Assembly: GCA_964511665.1 (NCBI GenBank)
Contig: CAZEHA010000012.1
Location: forward strand, 1 to 64,000
Length of the DNA: 64,000 bases
DNA from: JAGOEF01 sp964511665
GTDB taxonomy: Bacteria; Bacteroidota; Bacteroidia; Bacteroidales; ML635J-15
Direction of reading: 5' to 3'
Notes under the pieces: generated by a model
Database searches by the model: none
The model's input: only the letters and a program-made list of their open reading frames with translations
Told to the model about the DNA's origin: nothing
Position numbers and translations under genes: made by a program
In this document: piece after piece, positions 26,486 to 36,757 of the stretch
Numbering within the stretch: position 1 is the first letter of the stretch
How the letters are laid out: each line of letters begins with the position of its first letter

Positions 26486-27094
26486 ATGCACGAAGCAGCA
26501 ACAATACCCGTTCTCGAAGAGTTCTATTCGGTTCAGGGCGAAGGTTTTCACACCGGCAAGGCAGCCTATTTTTTACGTGTAGGCGGTTGCGATTTGGGCT
26601 GTCGCTGGTGCGACAGCAAAGACTCGTGGAATGCACCCGATCACCTGTGTGTGCCTATCGAAGAAATACTGGATCGTATTGAAAAGTCGGGTGCCAACAC
26701 CGTGGTGGTTACAGGTGGCGAACCCATGCTGTACGACTTTTCGGGTTTTACCCGTTTGGCCCGCAATCGTGGCATCGATTGTTACCTCGAAACCAGCGGT
26801 GCTTATTGCATTTCGGGAGAATGGCATTGGATTTGTCTCTCTCCAAAACAACAAGAGCCACCTGTGGCCGAAAATTTTTGTATGGCTGATGAACTTAAAA
26901 TTATTGTGTACGAAGATGATGATTATAGATGGGCAGAGCAATGTGCCCTAAGAGTAAAACCTTCGTGTAAACTATTCCTGCAGCCCGAATGGAGTCGTTT
27001 CAAACAGAATGCACAGGCTATAGCCGAATACGTAAAAAAGCATCCTGAATGGCAAATATCTTTACAAACCCATAAATTTATGAATATCCCATGA
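26486..27094 (+). CDS. queE: 7-carboxy-7-deazaguanine synthase (radical SAM)
   Basis: 202 aa from the ATG at 26486. It makes 7-carboxy-7-deazaguanine from 6-carboxytetrahydropterin in queuosine biosynthesis. Shown by the YSVQGEGFHTGK start motif, the radical SAM cysteines C35, C39 and C42, the TGGEPMLYD motif and the C-terminal LQTHKFMNIP. The length is normal for QueE. It overlaps the next gene by 4 nt (ATGA), which links it to the OmpA-family gene; other queuosine genes are not in the window. Confidence 0.93.
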   Translation: MHEAATIPVLEEFYSVQGEGFHTGKAAYFLRVGGCDLGCRWCDSKDSWNAPDHLCVPIEEILDRIEKSGANTVVVTGGEPMLYDFSGFTRLARNRGIDCYLETSGAYCISGEWHWICLSPKQQEPPVAENFCMADELKIIVYEDDDYRWAEQCALRVKPSCKLFLQPEWSRFKQNAQAIAEYVKKHPEWQISLQTHKFMNIP

Positions 27095-29040
27095 TACGAA
27101 CACTCATACTCATAATTGCATCGTTGCTGCTTGCCTCATGCCTGGCAATGGGACAGACTAAGCCTCAGTATCATACTAAATCGAAAAAAGCCATTAAGCA
27201 ATTCGAAACAGCTCTTTCGTTGGCCAATAGCCGCCAAAAAGCACAGGCCTTGGTACTGCTCGAAAAGGCCATAAGCATCGATCCTGATTTTATTGAAGCC
27301 TATGTGTTGATGGGTGAGATTTATATGACCCGTGCCCAACTGGTTGAAGCGGCTGCTTGTCTCGAAAAAATTGTGAGCATCGACCCCTATTTCGACCTCA
27401 ATTACCACGAACGACTTGCTGAATTTGCCTACAGAACAGGTAAATACGAAAAAGCAAAACAATATATCGATTTTTATCTGGAAGAGGCAATGCTCAACGA
27501 GGCCGAGCAAAAAAAGGCTGACAGACTCAAGCGTCAAATCGACTTTGCCATATATGCATATAACAATCCCGTACCCTTTAAACCCGAAAATCTTGGAACG
27601 GGAGTAAACACTCCATACGATGAATACTGGCCAAGCCTCACTGCCGACGAAGATTTGTTGGTGTTTACCCGTTTGGTTCCTGCAACCGACTATCATATGG
27701 CGGCAGGAAACTACCAGGAAGACGTATTTGTGTCGCACCGAAAAGACGGGAAATATATGCCTGCCTACAAAATGCCCGGAGAAACCAATACCGAACTTAA
27801 CGAAGGCGCACAATGTATTGCCCAGAATGGAAAATTAGTGGTACTCACTGCCTGTAACCGACCCGACGGCTTTGGCTCATGCGATTTGTATTTGTCGTAT
27901 ATCACTCCAAATGGATGGACAAAACCCGTTAATATGGGGCGTATGGTCAACGGAGGCTCCTGGGATTCCAACCCAAGCCTCTCTGCCGATGCACGTACAC
28001 TCTACTTTGCCAGCAATCGCGAGGGCGGATACGGAAAAATGGATATATGGAAGGTAGAACTGGGGGCCGATGGTTTTCCGGTGAGCACTGCCACAAACCT
28101 CGGCAATGTTATCAATACCGAATACAACGAGTGTTCGCCATTTATTCATCCCGACAACCAAACCCTGTATTTTGCCTCCGATGGTCACATTGGCCTCGGC
28201 GATTACGACCTCTTCCTGGCGCGCAGAGATGCACTCGGGAAATGGAATGAGCCCGTGAATCTGGGTTATCCACTAAACACCCATGGAGAAGAACGCAGCC
28301 TTATAGTAAATGCCAAGGGGGATATTGCCATGTTTGCAAGTGCCCGCGAAAAAGGAAAGGGTCTGGATATTTATAAATTTCCACTCGAAGTAGAAGAAAT
28401 TAAACCCATCACCGTGAGCTATGTGAAAGGATATGTGTACGATGTAGAAACAGGAGTGAGGCTACAGGCCGTATGCGAGCTTCTCGACCTCGAAACCGAA
28501 CAACTCGTGGCCAGCGAAACAAGTCATGCCCAAACGGGCGACTATCTTGTTTGTCTGCCTATTAACCGCGATTATGCCTTTAATGTGTCGAAGACCGGTT
28601 ATTTGTTCTTTTCCGAAAACTTTTCGCTTACCAATCTTGCTGACCCAAGTCAGCCCTATGTGATGAATATTCCATTGAAGCCTATCAAAGAAGGAGTAAC
28701 AGTAGTTTTAAAAAACATTTTCTTCGATTTTAACGATTACCAGCTAAAAGAATCTTCGTTTGCCGAACTGAGCAAGGTGGTGGAGTTTATGAATGCCAAT
28801 CCTCATATCAATATCGAAATAGGTGGGCACACCGATAATGTGGGCAGCAAAGCATTCAACCAGACTTTATCGGCCAATCGTTCCAAAGCAGTTTACGATT
28901 ACCTCATCAGCAAAGGAATCGACAAATCGCGACTGTCGTATAAAGGCTACGATTTTTCGCAACCCATCGCCGACAACGACACCGAAGAAGGCAGGGCACT
29001 GAACCGCCGCACCGAGTTTAAAATTGTGGGTGTAAAGTAA
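27091..29040 (+). CDS. PorE-like TPR / WD40-like / OmpA outer-membrane-associated lipoprotein
   Basis: 649 aa. The N-terminus has a lipobox-like LLASC at 13-17. Domains in order: TPR-like repeats (about 30-150), WD40-like PD40 beta-propeller repeats (about 185-430, with PSLSADARTLYFASNREGG and related units), a carboxypeptidase-regulatory-like beta domain (about 435-530), and an OmpA peptidoglycan-binding domain (about 535-649, with GGHTDNVGS and LSANRSKAV). This order is that of PorE, which helps anchor the T9SS to peptidoglycan. Bacteroidota often have several paralogues of this layout, so the exact role is not certain. It is translationally coupled to queE. Confidence 0.85.
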   Translation: MIRTLILIIASLLLASCLAMGQTKPQYHTKSKKAIKQFETALSLANSRQKAQALVLLEKAISIDPDFIEAYVLMGEIYMTRAQLVEAAACLEKIVSIDPYFDLNYHERLAEFAYRTGKYEKAKQYIDFYLEEAMLNEAEQKKADRLKRQIDFAIYAYNNPVPFKPENLGTGVNTPYDEYWPSLTADEDLLVFTRLVPATDYHMAAGNYQEDVFVSHRKDGKYMPAYKMPGETNTELNEGAQCIAQNGKLVVLTACNRPDGFGSCDLYLSYITPNGWTKPVNMGRMVNGGSWDSNPSLSADARTLYFASNREGGYGKMDIWKVELGADGFPVSTATNLGNVINTEYNECSPFIHPDNQTLYFASDGHIGLGDYDLFLARRDALGKWNEPVNLGYPLNTHGEERSLIVNAKGDIAMFASAREKGKGLDIYKFPLEVEEIKPITVSYVKGYVYDVETGVRLQAVCELLDLETEQLVASETSHAQTGDYLVCLPINRDYAFNVSKTGYLFFSENFSLTNLADPSQPYVMNIPLKPIKEGVTVVLKNIFFDFNDYQLKESSFAELSKVVEFMNANPHINIEIGGHTDNVGSKAFNQTLSANRSKAVYDYLISKGIDKSRLSYKGYDFSQPIADNDTEEGRALNRRTEFKIVGVK

Positions 29041-29268
29041 AGGCAAACTATTACTACACTTATAGGGCAAGGTTTTGTTTTGCACTGCATGGTGTTGTAG
29101 GTTACTTGTTGGGCAATACATGTACTGATTCTGCTATTTCGCCCACTTCTGTTGAGGTCTTTTTGCCCAAAAACGGCTAATACTATTGCAAATACGGGTA
29201 AAATCTGGTTTCGGAATGCAATAATAAAATGTTTTTCGCAAACATAAGTCGAAATAATTTATAAATAA

Positions 29269-29300
29269 TTTGGTAAATTTATTTATTTATGTTACATTTG
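29269..29300 (+). promoter_or_regulatory. Bacteroidota promoter (TTTG-N20-TACATTTG)
   Basis: TTTG at 29269-29272 and TACATTTG at 29293-29300 are 20 nt apart. The predicted transcript start near 29307 excludes the upstream in-frame start at 29289 and supports the ATG at 29331. Confidence 0.75.
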
Positions 29301-29330
29301 TTAGATTACATAACCCTTAAAGTCTACCTA

Positions 29331-31421
29331 ATGAGAATCCTGTCTCAACCTGTTTTTTCTTCATTATTTCAACTTTGCTTTATAATTGCATTGCTTAACG
29401 GCATAGCTCCGGTGCTTCAGGCACAGAATGGATGGGAAGTGCGATACATACCGCAATACCGCTACATTAATGCGGTTCATTTTACCGATGCTACGCATGT
29501 GAGTGTTGTGGGCGGGCATCCGTTTAACGACTCCATTACATTTTATTCGTACTCGAGCACGGCTGCCGAATCGTGGGATTTTTTTCACGATCGTTATCCT
29601 GGCAATATGATTAAAGACATGCTGTTTCTCGACAAAAACCGTGGCATTGCAGTAGGATATAATGCGAAGATTCATAAAACCGCCACCGGTGGCGATGGTT
29701 GGAATCTATCTTCGTTTCAGTTAGACTTGGGAAATACCAATTTTAATAAAATACACCAAAGTGCTTCGGGTAACATTTATGTTGCAGGTGGTCTCAACCG
29801 CGGTCAGGCCATGCTGCTAAGTTCGGGTAATAATGGAAATACATGGTCTGTTTTGCATCAATTCGAAAATCATGAGTTATACACGGTTTCTTCGGCCGGC
29901 GACAGGCTTTTTATTGCAGGCACCGATAATTGTTTCGAAAGCGCTCTCGAAGGCAGTTTTATCTGGTCTCCTGTTACTGTTTCGGGGCAGGTGGGGCAGG
30001 TCGATTACACGGCCATGGCATTTTATAACGAAAACCTGGGCTTTTGCGTAGGAGGCACACGTGCACCCGATTCAACTCATGTTGTGCTGAAAACTAACGA
30101 TGGAGGCATTTCATGGAATTGTATTCTCGAAGAACAAGGCTCTTGCCTGAATGCAGTATTCATTCTGGACGAAAATACCCTGTATGTGGCCGGCGACGAC
30201 GGCATGCTTCTAAAATCAATTGATGCCGGTGATTCGTGGCAAGCTATTATCATCGACAATATTCCAAATGTTCATTTCTACACCATAAACTTTATAAACC
30301 CACACTATGGTGTTGTGGCCGGCAAATTTGGTCACTATGTGGCATTCAACGACGGCTTTCCTATTGCAGTTACCAATGAGGCCGTGAATGTTGGCAGTTA
30401 CAAGGCCAGCCTGAAAGCCCAGACTATTTCGGGCGACAACAACTGTACCGCATACTTTTGTTATGGTACCGACGAAAACACCGAAACTCAAATTGAAATA
30501 GGCAATATTTCAGGGAATACAATCAGTACAATTACAAGCGATATTAACGAACTGCAAACCAATACAAAATATTTTTTCAGGGTAAAACTTTCGAGCAATG
30601 TGTATGGCAATGTGTATGGCGAATTAAAAAGCTTTTACACCGGAAATCCCATTCCAAACTGGGATTTTGAGTACTGGACAGGCAACCTACCCAACGACTG
30701 GTTTTTCGAATACAGTAATTTGCCTCTGCAGGATATGCCCGATTTGCCGTTTTACAACAACAACTATGGCTATTTGAGTAACCAAAGCATTGCTATTTGC
30801 GAAGTGGTACTCGAAAGTGGCAATATTCGCGGAGAAATATACACCAACAAGTTTGCCGTTACAACAAGGCACAAAACACTCGAAGGGTATTTGCAGTATC
30901 AACCTGAACAATCAGACACTGCTACCATAATCGTACACATGTATGCGGGCAACGATGTGGTGGGAACAGGCGTGTTTCCAAAAACAAGATTCCACACGCA
31001 TTACGACGATTACTGGAGGAAATTTGTAATGCCTATTACCTACATTAACGATGAAGTAATACCCGATTTTGCAAAAATTACCATTTCGTCGACTACTGCA
31101 ACACAAAAGTCAGCCTCGGTATTAATGGTTGATAAACTATCGTTCGATGGCGATTATTTGCCGGTAGAAGTGCATCAGCTTAAGCCTGAATACAGTTTGT
31201 ATCCGAATCCGTGCAACAACGAAATCCTGATCGAAAGTCACGAAATACACACCGGTTCGGAATGGACAATTTATAATCACTTAGGAATGGCTGTTTTACG
31301 TGGTAATTTCGACAAACCGGTGCAGCATATTTCGGTTTTGCAATTGCCAAAAGGCTTGTATGTATTCGTAGTGTATACCCAAAATTCTGAAATAATTACC
31401 TCAAAACTCATAAAAGAATAA
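29331..31421 (+). CDS. T9SS-exported YCF48/BNR-like repeat protein
   Basis: 696 aa from the ATG at 29331, chosen from the promoter position and the signal peptide (ending VLQAQ). The first about 330 residues contain repeated beta-propeller units of the YCF48/BNR type (VGYNAKIHKTATGGDGW; YVAGDDGMLLKSIDAGDSW). A fibronectin-like segment and a carbohydrate-binding-like beta domain follow. The last about 75 residues are a type A T9SS sorting domain starting at YSLYPNPCNNE. Expected on the cell surface or secreted. The next gene starts 2 nt downstream of its stop, so the two are one unit. Confidence 0.83.
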   Translation: MRILSQPVFSSLFQLCFIIALLNGIAPVLQAQNGWEVRYIPQYRYINAVHFTDATHVSVVGGHPFNDSITFYSYSSTAAESWDFFHDRYPGNMIKDMLFLDKNRGIAVGYNAKIHKTATGGDGWNLSSFQLDLGNTNFNKIHQSASGNIYVAGGLNRGQAMLLSSGNNGNTWSVLHQFENHELYTVSSAGDRLFIAGTDNCFESALEGSFIWSPVTVSGQVGQVDYTAMAFYNENLGFCVGGTRAPDSTHVVLKTNDGGISWNCILEEQGSCLNAVFILDENTLYVAGDDGMLLKSIDAGDSWQAIIIDNIPNVHFYTINFINPHYGVVAGKFGHYVAFNDGFPIAVTNEAVNVGSYKASLKAQTISGDNNCTAYFCYGTDENTETQIEIGNISGNTISTITSDINELQTNTKYFFRVKLSSNVYGNVYGELKSFYTGNPIPNWDFEYWTGNLPNDWFFEYSNLPLQDMPDLPFYNNNYGYLSNQSIAICEVVLESGNIRGEIYTNKFAVTTRHKTLEGYLQYQPEQSDTATIIVHMYAGNDVVGTGVFPKTRFHTHYDDYWRKFVMPITYINDEVIPDFAKITISSTTATQKSASVLMVDKLSFDGDYLPVEVHQLKPEYSLYPNPCNNEILIESHEIHTGSEWTIYNHLGMAVLRGNFDKPVQHISVLQLPKGLYVFVVYTQNSEIITSKLIKE

Positions 31422-31423
31422 CC

Positions 31424-33787
31424 ATGAAAAACACCATCTGTTTTATTCGCAACACGGCAATTGCAATTATTGCCATATTGGTTTATCTGGTATTGGGTAG
31501 CACGCCTGCCTACAGTTCACCCGACAACGACCCCAAAGAAACTACGGCAATATCGGCTCAGGCAGGCACAATGCCGGCCGGTACAAGCATTACATTGACT
31601 CCCAGCCCAATGGGTTCATCGCTCGGACGACCCGGAGGAGTCGTGTTTTCGTATCACCACGATAATTGGCCCGAGTGTGTGAATTGGGGATTGCATTTTC
31701 AACAAAACACCTTGAATCTCGACAATCCCTACCCACCTAATTTTGATTGTATTTTTCAAAATCTTACATTTAGTTCAGCTAACCCCGAAACGGTGCTTGG
31801 GCTTGGTCGTGCCTGCTTTACCGGAACACAGGCATACTATTGTCGCGACATTGGGGGTAATTTAGTGTATCGAAATACTTCTGTTAGAATGCGAGTAGTG
31901 GTTACCGAGGCCGACGGTGTTACACCCATTCCTCTTGTTTTAATTGGCAACTATATTGTTAGTGAGATAACTGCTGATTTTAAAGTACGGGTCTTCATCG
32001 AAGCCGATGCCAGCCAGTTGTGGAATCTTTCCTGGATTGGCACTAACTACTACAGCATTGGAGGGTGGCACGGGGTTATAAGTATTTATGATGCACTGAA
32101 TACAGTTCCCGGCCGAAGCTTGTGTACAGGTTTCAACGAAGAAAGTTTTGTGAATGTTACAAACAACATGTCGGCCACATCAAACTCGCCGGTATTTCCC
32201 AACGAAACCATCGAATTGTATGGTTCAAGCGAACTGGGATGCTGTTACCATTGGATAGGCCCTAACAACTTCACATCTGAACTTCAGAATCCGGTGATTG
32301 CCAATGCACAAGCCGAAAATTACGGGACTTACAAATTATACATCAGCAATGGTCTTGTTTGTTTCGGGTCGGCAACCACAAACGTCATAATGAGTGAAGG
32401 TTATTATGTTGCGGCCAGCCCTGCCTCCAGTACTGTTTGTAGCGGTGGCACACAATTGTTGCAAGTAACCGCACTTGGCAATGGCTACACCTTTACCTAC
32501 CAGTGGGAATACTTCTTAAACGGCAGCTGGCGCATAATTCCCGGGCAAACGGGTACAAGCTATCTGGCACGTCCGCCCTACACCCGATCTTACCGGGTGG
32601 TGGTGATGGCTACCAACGAATTTGGAACCATAAAAGTCATCAGCAACCCGGCTGTGGTTACCGTAGTTCCCGACCCAACAATTACGCAACACCCGGCCGA
32701 CCGTAATATTTGCACAGGCGGCGAACACACTATGACGGTAGTTGCCACAGGTGGCACACCGGAGCTGCTATACCAGTGGTACACCTCGCCCGACGGGTCT
32801 AACTGGCTGCCTATGGAAGGCGAAAACGCCAACACGCTGCATGTGAGCAACCTGGTGCTTACAGCATGGTTTCGCTGCGAAGTCAGTGCCGCAGGCAACG
32901 GTTGCGATGCCGTAACCAGCAATGCCGCTGTTGTAACCATATATGCCGACCCACAAATTACCATTGCTGCCGACCAGGAGTTTTGTGTGGGTGGAACAGC
33001 CTATCTCACATCGTCGGCAAACGGCGGTTGCGGTGTAAGAACCTGGCAGTGGCAGTTTCTTGATGTCGATTTCTGGCGAGACCTCGATGGCGAAGTATCG
33101 AAAAACCTGAGCATATCGCCCGAAACCACCACGCAATACCGCTGCCTGTATATGGCTGCAGGTAACGATTGCAACACAGGCATTTCGAATGTGGTAACTG
33201 TTACCGTGCATGCCGACCCACACATTACGCAGCAACCGCAAGGCGGAAATGTTAGCATGGCCGGCGACGAATTTGAACTTTCGGTAACGGCACAGGGAGG
33301 CATGGGGCTGATGTATCAGTGGCAATATTTTCATAACGAAGTGTGGCTCGAAGTTCCGGGGGCTACACAGTCGAGTTTTATAACACGCCCGCCCTATACG
33401 CGCCAGTATCGTGTAAAGATAACATCAGCAGGCATTGCCTGTTCTTACGTTATTAGCGAGATAGCAACCGTTGTTGTAGGCCTCGAAAAATCACCCGATA
33501 ACCAGCCGGAAAACGACGACAGACACGCTGTAGCAGGCCCCATGCTTCATGTTTACCCCAACCCCTTCGACGATGAAATACAAATTGAAGTGTCGAGGCT
33601 TGAGGCAGGTGAACTTACAATTGATATTTTCGATGTTTTTGGTCGAAAAATACATACGCGCAAAGCCAACACCCAAACCGAAATCTACAATACCTCGTTC
33701 GGAATCGGTCGTTTGGCCGCGGGCATGTACCTCATACGCATTTCGGCACCCAATGGCAGTGTAGTAAAGCGCGTTGAGAAAAACTAA
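31424..33787 (+). CDS. T9SS-exported protein with Ig-like repeats
   Basis: 787 aa. An N-terminal hydrophobic signal is followed by a domain of about 230 residues of unknown type. At about 320-690 come four repeats of an Ig-like beta module with the pattern Cys-x-GG ... YQW ... Y-R-V, a form common in Bacteroidota surface proteins. A sorting domain begins at LHVYPNPFDDE and runs to the C-terminus. No catalytic motif is seen, so an adhesive or structural role is likely. It starts 2 nt after the previous gene and is followed by a strong terminator. Confidence 0.82.
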   Translation: MKNTICFIRNTAIAIIAILVYLVLGSTPAYSSPDNDPKETTAISAQAGTMPAGTSITLTPSPMGSSLGRPGGVVFSYHHDNWPECVNWGLHFQQNTLNLDNPYPPNFDCIFQNLTFSSANPETVLGLGRACFTGTQAYYCRDIGGNLVYRNTSVRMRVVVTEADGVTPIPLVLIGNYIVSEITADFKVRVFIEADASQLWNLSWIGTNYYSIGGWHGVISIYDALNTVPGRSLCTGFNEESFVNVTNNMSATSNSPVFPNETIELYGSSELGCCYHWIGPNNFTSELQNPVIANAQAENYGTYKLYISNGLVCFGSATTNVIMSEGYYVAASPASSTVCSGGTQLLQVTALGNGYTFTYQWEYFLNGSWRIIPGQTGTSYLARPPYTRSYRVVVMATNEFGTIKVISNPAVVTVVPDPTITQHPADRNICTGGEHTMTVVATGGTPELLYQWYTSPDGSNWLPMEGENANTLHVSNLVLTAWFRCEVSAAGNGCDAVTSNAAVVTIYADPQITIAADQEFCVGGTAYLTSSANGGCGVRTWQWQFLDVDFWRDLDGEVSKNLSISPETTTQYRCLYMAAGNDCNTGISNVVTVTVHADPHITQQPQGGNVSMAGDEFELSVTAQGGMGLMYQWQYFHNEVWLEVPGATQSSFITRPPYTRQYRVKITSAGIACSYVISEIATVVVGLEKSPDNQPENDDRHAVAGPMLHVYPNPFDDEIQIEVSRLEAGELTIDIFDVFGRKIHTRKANTQTEIYNTSFGIGRLAAGMYLIRISAPNGSVVKRVEKN

Positions 33788-33807
33788 ACCTACACCGCGT
33801 TAAGCAT

Positions 33808-33843
33808 AAAAACCCCGTTGGCCGATTGGCTTGCGGGGTTTTT
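33808..33843 (+). terminator. rho-independent terminator
   Basis: A perfect 10-bp inverted repeat (AAAAACCCCG / CGGGGTTTTT) with a 16-nt loop, 20 bp after the stop of the Ig-like repeat gene. Confidence 0.85.
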
Positions 33844-34011
33844 GTTGATTGTGTCGGTATCAAAAAACTTTTTTCGTGCCATACCATTGAACTTTACAAA
33901 CGTATTCCCACGCATTAAAATTCATAAAAAACATTTGTGCCGGTAAACTACAAATTCCCATTTGAAAACAAAAATTTGTATCTTTACAATCAATTAATAC
34001 AAAATGGTTTT

Positions 34012-34986
34012 ATGAAGCATTATCTTATTCTTATTCTCCTGTTTTCAACAGCTCTCATCTCCTGCGGAAGTCAGGTTTCGCAACGCGAACTCAATAAGCA
34101 AGAGATTAGTGCTGCTGCGGTAATCAAACTTATCAATTCGGGTAAACCCGTGGTGCTTACCGACAAAATCATCACCGGAGACATAGACTTTACCCAACTT
34201 AAAAACAGTGTCCGCGAAAACCAATCCACCACTCGCGCCTATGTTGATGTACCATTGAGTTTTGTGCGATGCACTTTTAACGGAAAAATCATCAGCTCGG
34301 GTGCAGGCAACGAGAACAGCTTCATAAGAACCCGTTTTAACCGTAGCGTGGTGTTCGACTCCTGCATTTTTAGTGAAGAAGTGAGTTTTCGCGAATCGGA
34401 AATATATGGTCTCTGCGACTTTACCAAAGCCGTGTTCTCGAAAAAAGCCGACTTTGCCGGCATGTACTTCGGGTGTAAAGATGTGTATTTTACCGAAGCA
34501 TCATTCAATGCCGAGGCGTACTTCAACGATTGTCGGTTTCAGGGAAATGTAATGTTTTTTAAGGCTTTCTTTAAAGACAATGCATTCTTTCAGAATGTTT
34601 CCTTTTCGGGAAATGTCAATGCTGCTTCAGCAGTTTTCAACGGATATACCGATTTTTCGAATACCGTGATTGGCGGAGTGCTCAATATGAACTATGCAAA
34701 GTCGAATAAAAAACTACTTTTTAACCAGATGCGTTGTTTAGGCCGTGCCGATTTCATACAGATGCAGTTTTCGGGCAGCACCGAAATAAAAGAGTCGGTA
34801 TTTATGGCAATGACCCGTTTCACCGAAGCCGTTTTCAACGGTAAAATACACATCAAAGATGTATTACTACTCAACAAAAACAGCAATTTCGAATCGATAC
34901 AAAAAACTGCCGAAGGAGAGGTACTGCTCGAAAACCTGAGAATTATCAGCAGCGACGAAATTCTCGACTTCAATTATTCCAAATAA
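34012..34986 (+). CDS. pentapeptide-repeat-like lipoprotein
   Basis: 324 aa from the ATG at 34012. The signal MKHYLILILLF ends in the lipobox ALISC, so the protein is lipid-anchored. The body consists of degenerate repeats with regularly spaced Phe, Ala, Asp and Asn (for example FTEASFNAEAYFNDCRF), like pentapeptide-repeat beta-helices. A candidate -7 box TATCTTTA lies at 33979-33986. Such helices bind other proteins, but no partner can be named. Confidence 0.75.
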   Translation: MKHYLILILLFSTALISCGSQVSQRELNKQEISAAAVIKLINSGKPVVLTDKIITGDIDFTQLKNSVRENQSTTRAYVDVPLSFVRCTFNGKIISSGAGNENSFIRTRFNRSVVFDSCIFSEEVSFRESEIYGLCDFTKAVFSKKADFAGMYFGCKDVYFTEASFNAEAYFNDCRFQGNVMFFKAFFKDNAFFQNVSFSGNVNAASAVFNGYTDFSNTVIGGVLNMNYAKSNKKLLFNQMRCLGRADFIQMQFSGSTEIKESVFMAMTRFTEAVFNGKIHIKDVLLLNKNSNFESIQKTAEGEVLLENLRIISSDEILDFNYSK

Positions 34987-35033
34987 TAGAAACAATAATT
35001 ATCAATAATCGTAACAATAACAATTAAATTAAA

Positions 35034-36701
35034 ATGCTCATGAAAAAGAGAAGTATTATTTCAATCTTGGCTATGTCAGTCATACTTTCAGGTTTCATTG
35101 CGGTCTTTAACTCCTGCACCGATCCCGAAAACAACCCATGGCTCGATGCCCTTGGATGGTTGATGGAGAATGAAGATCCGTCGAGTATCCCCGATGATAT
35201 TAATCTGGCTACGGCCTATGGCGACGATGTGTTGCCTTCGAGTGTTGATTTGGGGCAGTATTTTCCGCCTATCGGCAATCAGGGGCAATATGGCACCTGT
35301 GTGGCCTGGGCTTGCGGCTACAATTTGCGCAGTTTCATAAATGCACGTGTAAATGGTCTTACCACAACCGACATGAGCAATCAGGCCAATGTGTTTAGTC
35401 CCAAAGACTTGTTTTGGGCTATCCCCAACAATCAGAAAGGTGTTAATTGTAACGGAACTCAATTTCAGGCAGCACTCGATGTGATGGTGTCGCGTGGCAT
35501 TGCACGCATGAACACAGTGCCGTATTCATCGTTGGGCGATTGTTCTTCGTCGCCGTCTTCAGGATGGACAGATGAAGCTGCTAATTACAAAATTCTGAAC
35601 TATCGCGAAGTAAGCATGACCGTTGATAACATCAAACGCTATCTCTATCAAGGCAAGGCTGTGGTTTTCGGAGCCAAATTGGGCGATGAATTTATGAATG
35701 CCAGCGGCGATATGGTATTGGTAAGCCAAACCTATGGCTATTCGGGACAGCACTCGTATCATGCCATGATTTTGTCGGGATACGACGACAACAAAGGCCC
35801 CAATGGAGCCTTTAAAGTTGTGAACACCTGGGGCGAAGCCTGGGGTGACAACGGAATTATCTGGGTGGACTACAACTACTTTGTGCAGCAGAACTACTTT
35901 GCCTTTGCTGCATTTATTGCCAATCCCATCGAAGCAGAACCTGATTTGAACAATCCAAGCTCGGGCTACGACCTACAGGCCTGGGAGCTTTTTGATGATG
36001 CTCTCGATGCACAATATCCACGTTGGCGTACTGCCTACTACAATGTGTATAACACCGGCGAAAATACATTGTATGCTGCCGACGATTGGAACATTATGTA
36101 TTTGTATTACAATGCCTACGATGCCAACGATTTCGGAATAGTGCTTTACGATATGTACACCGACGATTATGGTGCTTACGGTTACTACGAACGTCCCGAC
36201 CCTATTCCTTCAGACATTCCTGCAGCCGACCATTGGGCAACTTATATTGATATTCCGGGGCAGCGCTCAGTTGCCAACGAAGTGGCTGTGCAACTGTTTC
36301 AAACAACCGCAGAACGCTTTTCGTGGGAGTATGAAATGCCAAATATAACAGGTTACTATTATCTGGTTCTTATTGCCGACGGTTTCGACCGCTACAACGA
36401 GTTCAACGAGGATAACAATTATTTCTTTCTGGCTTACGATAATGGCGACCCACTGTACATTGTGAATGGTGTGGTACAGAATCCTCCGGCAGCAAAGAAA
36501 ATTGGCAAACCGGGAAAATTTCCCGTTAAGGGCGAGAGTTCTGCTTTTCAATCGGTGCGAATTGGCGAAAATGTAAATGCCTATTCCACTAACGAAATTA
36601 TGGCTATGATTAAGGACCGACGTAATTCAGGTGCTCTGGCAGCCAAAGTGGTCGATTATAAAAACACACGCAAAAACAGCGTTCGCAAGGTGCTGAAATA
36701 G
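35034..36701 (+). CDS. papain-like C1A cysteine peptidase lipoprotein
   Basis: 555 aa from 35034; a second ATG at 35040 is equally good. The lipobox region FNSC puts the lipidated Cys at 28, followed by Thr-Asp. The papain fold has oxyanion Q83, catalytic C89 (NQGQYGTCVAW), H243 (SYHAMILSGY) and N264 (VVNTWGEAWG), so the triad is complete. The C-terminal about 250 residues are rich in Tyr, Asp and Asn with beta-domain character. No T9SS sorting domain is seen; lipidation replaces it. It is probably a surface or periplasmic peptidase. Confidence 0.87.
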   Translation: MLMKKRSIISILAMSVILSGFIAVFNSCTDPENNPWLDALGWLMENEDPSSIPDDINLATAYGDDVLPSSVDLGQYFPPIGNQGQYGTCVAWACGYNLRSFINARVNGLTTTDMSNQANVFSPKDLFWAIPNNQKGVNCNGTQFQAALDVMVSRGIARMNTVPYSSLGDCSSSPSSGWTDEAANYKILNYREVSMTVDNIKRYLYQGKAVVFGAKLGDEFMNASGDMVLVSQTYGYSGQHSYHAMILSGYDDNKGPNGAFKVVNTWGEAWGDNGIIWVDYNYFVQQNYFAFAAFIANPIEAEPDLNNPSSGYDLQAWELFDDALDAQYPRWRTAYYNVYNTGENTLYAADDWNIMYLYYNAYDANDFGIVLYDMYTDDYGAYGYYERPDPIPSDIPAADHWATYIDIPGQRSVANEVAVQLFQTTAERFSWEYEMPNITGYYYLVLIADGFDRYNEFNEDNNYFFLAYDNGDPLYIVNGVVQNPPAAKKIGKPGKFPVKGESSAFQSVRIGENVNAYSTNEIMAMIKDRRNSGALAAKVVDYKNTRKNSVRKVLK

Positions 36702-36709
36702 AGTTTTTA

Positions 36710-36740
36710 TTTGGTGCTTAGGTGCATTTGGCTACATTTT
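36710..36740 (+). promoter_or_regulatory. candidate promoter (TTTG-N19-TACATTTT)
   Basis: TTTG at 36710-36713 and TACATTTT at 36733-36740 (one mismatch in the last base) with 19-nt spacing, 17 nt before the CotH gene start. Confidence 0.5.
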
Positions 36741-36757
36741 GTTTTCGGGTATTCTAA

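Noticed and set aside
29289..29330. Upstream in-frame start for the YCF48-like protein
   Set aside because: A well-formed promoter overlaps it, and the ATG at 29331 gives a normal signal peptide.
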